This document shows, piece by piece, positions 11,650 to 22,439 of a stretch of 64,000 nt of DNA. This stretch comes from Lagopus muta. Lineage: Eukaryota > Chordata > Aves > Galliformes > Phasianidae. Both the position numbers and the translations under genes were made by a program. The notes beneath the pieces are model-generated. The model worked only from the letters and a program-made list of their open reading frames with translations, was not told where the DNA came from and searched no databases. The number at the start of each line of letters is the position of its first letter. Positions within the stretch are counted from its first letter, which is position 1. Location of the stretch: the NCBI RefSeq assembly GCF_023343835.1, contig NC_064437.1:27875001-27939000 (forward strand), in the 5' to 3' direction.

Positions 11650-14579
11650 CTGAGAGTGGTTAAAAACTGTGGTTCAGCATGGAGTTGTCAGCCTTGGAGG
11701 TGTTCAAGGTGTTTGTCTGCTAACGTACCTGATAGTAAGGCTAACTAGAAATGCTGATGATGATAACCTCAGGCACAATTCCATAATAGAAAAGCTGGAA
11801 GAATGGGAAAATCACTGAAAGGTGTTCTTGTTCAAAGACACACTGTTTCCCCATGAAAGCGAGATTTGAAACTTCTTCTCAATTCTTTCTTGGGGGTCTA
11901 CCTTGTGCAGTAGCCAAGAGGAGATGAATTGACAACCTTCCCTTTCTTCCCTCTGGCAACAACTTTTAAAATAAAATAGATCACACAGTACAAATAAATA
12001 TCAGGTAAGCAGAAACAGTTGTACGTGCTGTCATGTTCATATAACAAAGCTACATGGACGACTCCTGCAAGAACTTAAAAAAAATATGTTTCAAAGTTTC
12101 ACACATCAAAGCAATAATTATTGATACAAAAGAGTATTGGGAATTCTATAAAACTATGGACTTGACAATGGGAAAAATAGAACATGTTCCTCAGAAACAA
12201 TTCTGATAGAATCTAAGAGCTATCAATACAGGAAATGGAGTGGTAAAAGATTATAAATAAAAACAGAGTATGGTTTTAGAGAATGTTGCAGGAAAATAAG
12301 ACTACACAAAATCAAACATTTTTAAGCAGAAGATTTTTGGATACCCAGGATTTTATTTTCAATGCTTCTGAGCAGTCACGACTCCAGTAGAATTCAAGAA
12401 AAGTCATGCATTTTTAACAACTTCAGAATGGAGAGAGGAACAAAGCCTCAGCTGTGCTTTGTTCTCAGGAGTGGTCTACTCTGTGTGGGAAAGAAACCCA
12501 CCAAGCTACAGTTGAGAACTCAACTTTTTTTATTATATCCTGGAGAAATTATTGTTTTAATGATATTTCAAACAAATTCAGTTGCATGACACAATCCTTA
12601 ATGGTCAAAAGAGAAAATATTATTCAAAATTTTCACTTTATCATTTCAATAAAAGTCCCACATATTCTTGCAATATTTATTAAAAAAAGTCAACTCATTA
12701 TCAAGCAGCTAACAATTACATAGTTTGTTGATCTCAAAGTGAATATAATTAAATCTGAAGTTGTACGTATCTCTTCAGAAAGCCCTTACTTATATTAAAA
12801 AAAGGTACCTACTGTGGAGGTGAGGCCACTATATAATGTGACAGACTTAAATAAACAACGTTTATGTTATTTTTCCTATGGAAAAGTTTTGTGTGTCAGG
12901 GCATCTAGGCATCAAAGAAATTCCAGTTTGTAAACACATTTCTTACTTCGGGTACTTGATGCCTCATATAATAAAGGTAAAGAACATTGAATCAAGTGCT
13001 TCACATAAAACTGAAAATGAATGTTTCTGGTCAGAGAATTCTCCTGTACATGGAGCTGCAAAAATATAGCATGACCTGCTTCATTAATGAAAGAGAGATT
13101 AATGTAAAATTCATGTGCAAGGAGTGAAAATTCAGAAATAACTCAGAAAACAACAATAAAAACCATGTTGCTAGGAAAATCACTTCTGTACAGGATTTTC
13201 AGTGTATTGCTTAGATAAATTGAAAAATTGGGGTCTGCACTGTGTGTGAAAAAAGAATGTAAAGCAATAGCAGTATGTAATTGCCCGTATCCAGAGTGGA
13301 ACTATGCTAAATATAAATAAAGTTTATACTGAATAATTTCTAACTAATTCAAGATGGAACCCTAAAATCAAAGCCCACTAGATTAAGCACAAAATCACAA
13401 GCAAATCACTAGCAATAAGTACAAGTTATCCAGAACATAGATTAGCATCATATGCAAGGTGCTGTTGGTATGCAAATGGTACAGAAGCTGAGACAGTAAC
13501 ATGACAGAAGATGATAAAAATTTATTTCAGACCTTTTTAGAGCACTTTCTTTTTGAATGAACAAAGAAACACACTTCAAATGAAGCTTTATGTGTCCCAT
13601 CTTTCATAGGAGAATAAAATCTCTTCTACTGATGACTTTCAGTAACACCTCTTGACCTCTTAAAATGGATTTGAGACTAGTAGTCCCAACCTATGGTTCT
13701 AAAATCCTCTGCTGGTGTGGGAAATAGGAAAGCAATAAGTAAGATCAGTTGAGATCATGTCAGTTACTCAGTATTATTGCCCATGGGCTGTTGAATATCA
13801 GACATTACTGTCTGCAAGAATAAGAATGTATGACTGGTGTAATTTAATTCATTAGAAAAGCCCTGTGGTTGATCATCTACAATTTGCTTCTGCTTAAAAG
13901 CATCCCTTACCCACTGCTAGACAACAGCTGCAGTAAACCAACTGAAGGGAAACATGGGAGCTTTATTTCCAAGGGATTTGCATCCCTCCATTTGTCACAC
14001 AGGATGGAATGCACATCAGAACTGTGATTCGGTGCACTTCACATTGGTCACTCCATTCAATAAACTGTAGACACAAATTCCATTAGAGCTAAATAGAAAT
14101 CAATTGTGCTTTTCGTATGGTAATTGCAACTCCACGGTTTGAAGTGATGAAAATCCAAAGTTTAATTCTAGTTTCTTACTACCAAAGATATCATTCAGAT
14201 GCAATCTTAAGTCTTGAAGAGATATTTCATGTTAAATATACATAAATAATAATACTTTAAAGCAAATAAAGAAAACAACAACAGAAATCAACAAATCAAC
14301 ACTCAATGCAGTCTGCTAACAATAATGGGTAGAGAAGCTTCATATTTTGTTTAAGCTAGAAAATTCAGAGAATAAGTTCTAGAGAGACTTTAAGTTATAA
14401 GTCCCTTTTTTTCCCCCATCGATATGCTACACTGTAAATCATGGAGGAGTCTTGATAGTTAGGAGATACTTAGGACTCCTGGAAAGCAGTCATTCATTAG
14501 AGTGAATACAGCCAGCACAGAAACTGATAGCATCTTGATATCTGAACTTTTGCAATTAAGTGTCATTTTAAGGATTAAA

Positions 14580-14614
<35 letters not shown>

Positions 14615-15490
14615 TTTTAAGGGCTAAAAGTAGAAGCTAATCATAAATTATTGCATTCTTTGCAAAAATTCTCCTTCTATCATTAAGGAATCGCTACCAA
14701 ACAAACCAACGAACAAAAAAGCCTGTAGGTCTTAATTGTAGAAAATTTGCTTCAGTTAACATTGAGCTATTGAGCTTGTCATGTAAGTGCTGCTAGTCCA
14801 GTCCAAGCAATTTCTTTACCAGTGAGAAAGCTTAACATTCTGAAGAAAGAGACCACAAACAGATTGACTACAGAATGTTGCCCATTTTTTGATTTCCAGG
14901 TATAAGCATATTCTTTATGTACACAAAACTGCATAGACAGCTCCTTATATCACTTCCTAACAACAGTAGCAGACGTGGCTTAAAACTGATGTAAATGTGG
15001 TCTGCTTCCTGAACTGGTGGTTTGTTCCTGAGACGTGTATTTGAGTTCATTAGCTTTCAGGTAGACCCATCTCCTCAGGTAGCTTCCACTTCAGTGATGG
15101 TACTGGCACAATGGACTGGGACAGTGCATGTGACCAGGGTGGAGATTAAAGGAACTGCCTTTCCCACTGAGGATAATTGTTCACATTATTCACTTTAAAT
15201 AAATAATGAAATCAAAGCATGAATCATATGTTAGTATTATATATTCAAATGTATATAGTGAATAATTTCGTGTGGCCAGATAAATTCTTCAATAGCTGCA
15301 TGAGCATATTTTTCTTTGAGAAAAGTTAATTCCAGTGGGGAAACAAGTTGTCAGTTTCAATACTAGGTTGCCTATGATTCTTTTTAAATACCACCAAAAT
15401 AAAAGAAAGAAAAAAAAAAAAAGCCAGATCTCCTCACCCTTTGCCAGGGCCTTTAAATATCAAATTGGAAAATATGTTGTTCCTATCACT
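11650..15490. other. AT-rich desert, no gene seen
   Basis: A 3.8-kb stretch with no recognisable coding exon or repeat family apart from an A28 run at 14,583-14,610. Open frames are short and without protein character. Confidence 0.5.
14583..14610. repeat. Poly(A) tract, 28 A
   Basis: An uninterrupted run of 28 A. The sequences on either side are similar (TTTTAAGGATTAAAAGCA before, TTTTAAGGGCTAAAAGTA after), so a short local duplication flanks the run. Confidence 0.9.
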
Positions 15491-15494
15491 GTTT

Positions 15495-15720
15495 CATAGA
15501 ATCATTGAGTGGCTTAGATTGGAAGGGGCCTTAAAGACTCCAGTTCCACCCCTTGCCATGGGCAGGGCTGCCCCCCATGAGACCAGGCTGCCCAGGGCCC
15601 CATCCAACCGGGCCTTGAACACCTCCAGGGATGGAGCATCTACGACCTCTCTGGGCAGCTGTACCAGTGCCTCACCACGCTCTGAGTAAAGAATTTCTTC
15701 CTAACACCTAACCTAATGAA
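15495..15720 (-). repeat. CR1 LINE 3' end
   Basis: The stretch starts CATAGAATCATTGAGTGGC. It continues with the reverse-complement CR1 3' UTR (GGCTGCCCAGGGCCCCATCC, then CCTCTCTGGGCAGCTGTACC) and stops after the AAGAATTTCTTCCTAACACC block. It is fairly well preserved. Confidence 0.9.
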
Positions 15721-15724
15721 GTAT

Positions 15725-16835
15725 AATCTAATTTTTCAAGAAAGTTCTTTGTTTTCCTTAAAATGCTGCTTTACAACGTTGTCCAATTCTCACTAATATC
15801 TGTATGTGATTTAAACCTAGGTATGCCTATGTAGCATTCAAAGTGATTGTTGGCTTGCAATTAAAAAATATTCAAAGGATATGTTATATGTTTTTATTTG
15901 AAAATGTCCAATATATCTGATTATACACTGTCATCTGAAAAACACCATTTACATATTCCAGAAGAAATACCATCCCAAATGTGCATATTTTGAAGCTTTT
16001 AAGTTTTATGTACATGATTCAATCAAGCTTCAACTTTTCATATGCATGCAACCTAACTCTGTACCAACGTCAGATGTTCTATGCACCTACAGATGTATGC
16101 AGCTGCCTACAAACATTTCAGTTTTAGTGCTATGTTTAACTGGTATTTTTGCTAGCATGCTTATTATTCCATTCCTGTAAATTTGTTCATGATTTTAAAA
16201 TATTGTATAATATTCAGCAATTAAATTCTTTAGTGCATAAAATCACCTACTTTTTTTTTTTTGGTAGACAGAATTTTCAACTAATTATTATCTACTGTTT
16301 ACCAAATAATGTAATGTATGCAAAATTTCTTAAAATAGTACTTGGACATTTTTGTGTATTTTTAACACAGAAAATGTGTCAGTGTACTTTATTCATTACT
16401 TCATTAACAGAAGTAGAAGAAAGAAATCTGTTGGCTCTTGATAAGGTGCATCAGGTAGCCCTTGCACGTTATCCCAATTAATTTCTTAGATGATTCCAAT
16501 TTCTAATTGGATAGAATATTAATGTTGAGACAGGAAGCAAAGGAAAACATTTCTGACAGATAGAACAATAAGCAGAAGAAAAAAAATGGTACTAACTGAA
16601 CAAAACTTATACTAGAAACTGAAAGTTTCTAATTTTTGAAGTAGTGAAGTTTTGTAATTTCTTCTCAAAAATTTAACTTACTAAGTCTGTTCATGGAATT
16701 GGATAATTTGATTACATTCATTTTGATAATGAGCTGATGATATTGGTGTAAATGAATAGTAATAATATGTAGTTAACAAAGCATGAAATTTGTATACATT
16801 GTGATTAATATAAGCATAGATTTATAGTTGTATCT
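15725..16835. other. AT-rich spacer, no gene seen
   Basis: No recognisable feature. The 110-codon open frame at 16,149-16,481 crosses AT-rich sequence and a T run. It has no domain or splice context supporting a gene. Confidence 0.5.
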
Positions 16836-16837
16836 AC

Positions 16838-17268
16838 ATATATGAAGACAGGCTGAGGGAGCTGGGCTTGTTCAGCCTGGAGAAGAGAAGGCTGTGGGGT
16901 GACCTCATTGCAGCCTTTCAGTACCTCAAGGGAGCCTACAAACAGGAGGGGAATCAACTCTTTGAAAGGGTTGATAACAGCAGGACAAGGGGAAATGGTT
17001 TGAAGTTGAGGGAGGGAAGATTTAGGTTGGATGTCAGGGGGAAGTTCTTGATTATGAGTGGTGAGGTGCTGGAACAGCTGCCCAGAGAGGCTGTGGATGC
17101 CCTGTCCCTAGAGGTGTTCAAGACCAGGTTGGATGGGGCCCTGGGCAGCCTGATCTAGTATTAAACGTGGAGGTTGGTGGCCCTGCATGCAGCAGAGGGG
17201 GGTTGGAGGTTGATGATCCTTGAGGTCACTTCCAATCCAAGCCATTCTGTGATTATGTGATTCTGTGA
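16838..17268 (+). repeat. CR1 LINE 3' portion, sense orientation
   Basis: A well-preserved sense-strand CR1 end. It runs from the CTGGGCTTGTTCAGCCTGGA block through AGGGAAGATTTAGGTTGGAT and the GCCCAGAGAGGCTGTGGATG block. It ends in TTCCAATCCAAGCCATTCTG with degenerate 8-bp terminal repeats (GTGATTATGTGATTCTGTGA). A 96-codon open frame here is the C-terminal and UTR part of CR1 ORF2, not a host gene. Confidence 0.92.
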
Positions 17269-17313
17269 TATGAAGATAATATATGTTTAAAGATTCATGC
17301 ATATGTGGAGAAC

Positions 17314-17480
17314 TATAGAGTCACAGAGTGGTTTGGGTTGGAAGGAACTTTTAAGCCATCTAGTTCCAACCCCCTACTGCAGGTAGGGATATCTCCCCCA
17401 GACCATGTTGCTCACAGCCCCATTCAGCCTGGCCTTGAGTGCTTCCAGGGAGGGGGCCTCCATAGCCTCTCTGGTTGAAT
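17314..17480 (-). repeat. CR1 LINE 3' end, antisense
   Basis: It starts AGAGTCACAGAGTGGTTTGG and follows the inverted CR1 3' UTR to the GGGGGCCTCCATAGCCTCTC block. With the preceding sense-strand copy it forms a tail-to-tail CR1 pair only about 45 bp apart. Confidence 0.88.
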
Positions 17481-17484
17481 ATGA

Positions 17485-20400
17485 AGAGGTATTTATATAT
17501 AATATCATTTTCTATTTGATCACTACTTTTGTGAACTACTGATGATGTATATTTCACTGTATTATGCTAAATAAAAACTAGCAATGTAATTTCCATCTCG
17601 AAGGCTGTTTAAGGAAAACAAGATTGGAGCAGCAGACAACAGCAGTACAGAAACAGTATGATAGGAGATGCCTTGAAAGCTAAGTACAGAAAGATGCTAA
17701 AGCCTGAGAATATGAACACAGATGATAGGTCATATAATTCTGGGCCATACAGTAATGCCAGCGTGACAGCTGGGTAGAACCAGCTTTGTGTATCTCTTGA
17801 CAGTGCATGGAATAGAAGTTTATATTAAATGGTTATTACTGATTTGAAGAAGAATTAAAAGAAACTTTTTGAGTAAGCAGAACAAAGTATCAGTGTACAA
17901 TGGCTGCCAATAATTCAGATTACAAAAATTGCAGAAACTCAAAATTCCTCCCTCACTTTTGTCTCAATTTGACATTATTTGCATCATAATAAAATTAACT
18001 AAATTTTGTATAAAGATCCAAGGTGGATTACATTAAAATCTTTTACTCTCTACAAACTTTATTTTTAATGAAACGATCACTGTAATTATAACAACTGCTT
18101 TCATGAAAATCTGTCTGTACATTATATAGATCCTGTGTTCTGTTTCACACTGATATAATAAAAATGCTTTTAGAAGATATTTCATTCTCTTAAGATGGTA
18201 GATCTCGCATTTCTGCTTTGAAACTTCACACCAAATCTTAAAGCTGACATTCTATGAGTGGTCATCACAATTTCAATATTTAGGAGTGGGAATATTTCGT
18301 CAGAGCTACTTGAAACTATACTATACTATAACTGGGGGAGTAGCGTGGTAAGAACTTCAATCAGCCATACTTATTTCATTATCTAAATTCTAAGTATCTG
18401 ACCCCATAAACAAACCTGGCCAAATTACTTTCATTTTTAGGATTATGCATGCTTTTAGCCCTCTGGAGATATACACCTGCTCAGAAGCATGTGAATTCTC
18501 ACATAATTCTTCTCTCCAGACTTTTAACAGCAAACCAGAGCAGAACATAGGATATAAAAAATAGATCTCCACTCATGAAGGAAATCTTAATGAAGAAATT
18601 TCCAGTTACTCTGCTTACTATGGCCTATTATATCATCAGTAAACATTCAGTTTCAACTTATATCTTGAAACAAGTGGCCTTCCTAATAACATGTTGATCT
18701 TTTTTAGCAACTATTCAAATGCTCTGATTACTCTGAAAATATTCCTTGAACAGTTGCTAAAAGATTGATGCAATCAGAGTACATTTTATATTCCTAGAAA
18801 AGGAGAAAATCCCCAAACTCTGTAAACTAGTTGATCCACTGATCAACATTTGGAGTAGGAGATACATATTTTATTTTAGCCTTTGGAGCAGAGAAGAATA
18901 TAACTTGAACACAACTTATATTTCTGTTTCCCTTATTTTTGTATTTTTAAGATCAAGCCATCTTCCTCTGTGGGAATTAATTAACTAGCTCATCATCTAA
19001 ATTATTCTTCAACATAACATTCAGGAATATACAAAGTAGATCTCTGGAGGTGCTGCATATAAATTCCAAATTGAGCCACTCTGAACAATTTTGGTAAAAA
19101 AAAAAAAGACTTTTTAAATTGCACAGTCCTCCAGAAATTATGTTTTGAAGCAGAAATATTGTCATCTTCATATCTTTGAGGATTCTATGAAAATATAGGT
19201 CTATCTGTTGCATAGTTACAATTCTGTCTTTTAAAATTTTCAGAATTGTGCCATTTGGATCTCTAATGTATTACAAAAGCCATCTTTCAGTTAAAGCATA
19301 ATGGTTTCAGAAGCATGTTCCATAAAAGGAAAATAAAATTTGATTTCTTAGCCTAAAGCATATGAAAACATATGCTAGGAATCAAAGAGAAATTTAATTT
19401 TTCAGTTATTAGAAGAAATACTAATAAAAATAAAAATCCTCTTCTACCACTAAGTATGAAAGTACCAGAAATAGTCAGTGTGGACGTAGGGCCGTTGAAT
19501 GTTTAATGAGCCATTTGTTTCCTAAGATACTTCTGGCCTTGAAAGCAACCACGTTGTTAGCTGTGTGGAGATGAGCTGCCACATAGTCTACACCAAAAGC
19601 GTAACCTGAATGTTCAAATGTGTAACAGTAGCTGTGTCAAGTTCTTCCTATTTCAATCTTTGGCCTCCAAGGGGAAAAAAAAAAAGTGAAAAGGAGTCAG
19701 AAGTGCCTCCCCGATATGTGTAAGATAAATGAAGTCTTTATGCCTCTTTCAAGAGCCCCAGTCCATACTACTCCTTCCACTTAAAGGAAGACATGTCACA
19801 GATCTGACAGCGCTGCCACTAGGATGCAAGCCAAACTGAAGCTTTCTTTCCACCCCTCACAACGATTAACCTTTTCCCTCAGATCTCTAAAGGCGAGATG
19901 AAAGATTCCTAAAGATCAGAATTCCAGCAAGAGAGTGTGACCCACTCTATTAAGGGCTTTAAACGCAAAGACTAAATCCTTGAACTCCATCAAAACGCCA
20001 ACAAGCAGTTTGTGCACAGTAAAGCACTGGGAAGGATCAAAAAATGTCCACCCAAACTTCACAGTAATTGGCCTACTCTGTTCTGCACAAATCGAAGGTA
20101 ATTGCTGAGCTTTTTTAGCAGCATGGTTTAGTGTATGTTTGAAGTAGTTTGACCATGATATAACAAAGACATGTAATAATGTTATGTCAAAGGAGAGAGA
20201 GTGTAATCCAACGACACTGTAAGGCTAGCATAGAAATCAGACTGAAAAAGGCTGCCTCTTTCTTGTTCAGTGGTCCAGCAACGAGCTGCGTATCTTCTGT
20301 AGGAAAACTGAAGAGATCTGCAGAAAGGTCTTTCCAGATTCCCACAGTAATTTGCCTATCTTTGGACACATACCATCGTGGTTTGGGTTCTGCAAAATTC

Positions 20401-21280
20401 TAATGGGATGAAAGCCATTTTTTGGAGTAAGATATAGCAGAAGAATATCATGATATTATGCACTTTTGGCATGTTATAAGCAGATGCCTTATTATTAATA
20501 CATTCTGATTAGTACTGTGGAGAAAAAGAAATAACATATCCCAGTCTAACCCTTGATAAAAGAGCAAAAATCAAATATACTCCTGTACAAGGTGTACAGT
20601 TTCAATATGTAGTTTGATAGAGGAAGAACATGCTTCTTTAAGGTGGAAAACAAGTGTAATTTGTAAATAAGTAGCACCTGAAACAAAGCTTTTACTCAGA
20701 ATGTATGCCTTTCAGCACTGTCATGCCAAAAAAAGTAAATACATAAATAAATAAACAAACAAATAAATAAATAAATAATATCAATTGAAGGATTGCTTCA
20801 AAAGTACTGATCTAGAAAAAAAAATAATTAAATGGAGTCTTCTAATCATCTGTTTAATTGCCAATTGTCTCTATGCAACATAAAAATTAAGATGATACTG
20901 AAATACAAGGAAAAGACTTAATCCTCAAGAGATGTAACAATAGCCAAAAAGACTGTATGGTAAAAAGCCTGATAATCTGCCTAGAAAAGAAGACTTTGAA
21001 ATTCAGACTTCATATACCACACCTGGTCTACTATAACTTCATGATCACCTGTTTCTGTAAGTTATCTAAAAATTTTCCTACTTGTATCAACAATTTACAT
21101 TAAAAGGTTTTCGTTTTTTTTTTAATAAACAAGCTGCAAGAGCTACATAAATACCATGAAATACAGATTAGGTGAAGAATATCTTTAAGAGTAAGTAGTA
21201 CAAAACTGCAAAGAATTCCATGGGTTTAAAGACTTTGTTTTAACATTATTTTCCTGACAGTATGGTGGGTAATAACTTTC
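17485..21280. other. Spacer, no confident gene
   Basis: AT-rich DNA. The part at about 19,890-20,050 is less AT-rich and contains phrases such as GGGCTTTAAACGCAAAGACT and CCTTGAACTCCATCAAAACG. These have the feel of an ancient dispersed repeat that I cannot name. An AAAT-type microsatellite lies at 20,735-20,782. Confidence 0.4.
20735..20782. repeat. (AAAT)n / (AAAC)n microsatellite
   Basis: Tandem AAAT units mixed with AAAC units, read directly from the sequence. Confidence 0.85.
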
Positions 21281-21284
21281 TATC

Positions 21285-22130
21285 TGCTATCCACCAGGCC
21301 ATCCACGTCCACAGAGCTCCTTTCCAGCAGATCAGCCCCTAACCTGACCTGGTATATGTGGTTACTCCTCCCCATGTGTAGGACTCTACACTTGCCCTTG
21401 TTGGATCTCATCAGGTTTCTCCCTGCCCAGCTCTCCAGCCTCTCCAGGTCTTGCTGAATGGCAGAACAGCATTCTGGCATCTCAGCCATTCCTCCCAGCT
21501 TCATATAATCTGCAAACTGAGAGAGCACCCTATCCTTTCATCCAGGCTGTAGATGCTGAACAACACTGGATCCACTACCAACCCCTGGGGAACATCGCTA
21601 GTTACAGGCCTCCAACTAGGCTCCGTGCTGCTGATCACAACCCTCTGAGCTCTACCAGTCAGCCAGTTCTCAATCCACCTCTCTGTCCATTCATCTACCC
21701 CATACTTCCTAAGCTTACCTACAAGGACGTTATGCGAGACAGTGTCAAAAGTCTTGCTGAAGTCAAAGCAGACTACACCCACTGGTCTCCCCTCATCTAC
21801 TCAGCCAGTTGTGACATCACAGAAGGCAATCATATTGGTCAAGCATGATATCCTCTTGGTGAATCCATGTTGACTACTCCTGATAACCTTTTCTTGCACT
21901 TCCTTGAAGGTAACATCCCAGGAATGGAAATGAGACTGACTGGAGTGTAGTTTCCCAGTGCCCCCTTCTTGCCTTTTTTGAAGACTGGAGTGACATTGTC
22001 TACACTTCAGTCCTCTGGCAGCCCTCCCATTCTCCAAGACCTGTCAAAGATGATAGAGAGAAGTCTGACAGTTGTTTCTGCCAGCTCCCTCAGCGCTTAT
22101 GGGTGTATTCCATCAGGGCCCATGGCTTTT
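21285..22130 (-). repeat. CR1 LINE reverse-transcriptase fragment, inverted 5' segment
   Basis: Reading the minus strand gives CR1 ORF2 reverse-transcriptase sequence. It includes a DFSKTFDTVSHN block, NWLTGRAQRVVISSTEPSW and a PQG motif. In another frame comes FADYMKLGG, where active CR1 elements carry FADD, so the catalytic aspartate pair is lost. The coding sequence is split across at least three frames (ORF pieces at 21,280-21,528, 21,501-21,782 and 21,801-22,037). The element is dead. Its ORF2 3' side points left, and it abuts a sense-oriented continuation of ORF2 beginning at about 22,140. The pair therefore looks like one insertion with an inverted 5' part. Confidence 0.88.
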
Positions 22131-22139
22131 TAATCTTTG

Positions 22140-22435
22140 CATGCCCACTGTGTGGTAGACTACAGGCTGGCCATGAGCCAGCAGCATGCCCTTGTGGCCA
22201 AAAAGGCCAATGGTATCTTGGGGTGTATTAAAAGGCTAACAGAATGAGGAAGATAGATGATCTTCCCTTTCTACTCTGCCCTGGTGAGGTCACATCTGGA
22301 ACCTGTGCCCAGCTCTGGGTTCCACAGTTCAGGAAAGACAGGGAACTACTGGAGATAATCCAGCAGAGATCCACTGAAATGATTAAGGGCCTGGAAAATC
22401 TCCCGCATGAAGAAAGGCCTGTACATTATGAGTAC
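22140..22435 (+). repeat. CR1 LINE ORF2 C-terminal part, sense segment
   Basis: The plus strand continues CR1 ORF2 from the point where the inverted segment stops: GGCCATGAGCCAGCAGCATG, AAGGCCAATGGTATCTTGGG, then GTTCCACAGTTCAGGAAAGA and GAAGAAAGGCCTG. It ends without reaching the 3' UTR or the 8-bp terminal repeats. Confidence 0.85.
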
Positions 22436-22439
22436 TACA

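Noticed and set aside
16149..16481. 110-codon plus-strand frame
   Set aside because: It is one of the longest frames in the desert but AT-driven, crosses a T run, and has no domain, splice signals or upstream context.
19890..20050. Possible ancient conserved element or exon
   Set aside because: Some phrases look familiar as dispersed repeat, but there is no open frame and no splice pair, and I cannot name the family. It is left as a note in the spacer entry.
21280..22037. Minus-strand frames resembling reverse transcriptase as a possible host gene
   Set aside because: They are CR1 ORF2 broken into several frames with a damaged FADD motif. This is transposon debris, not a gene.
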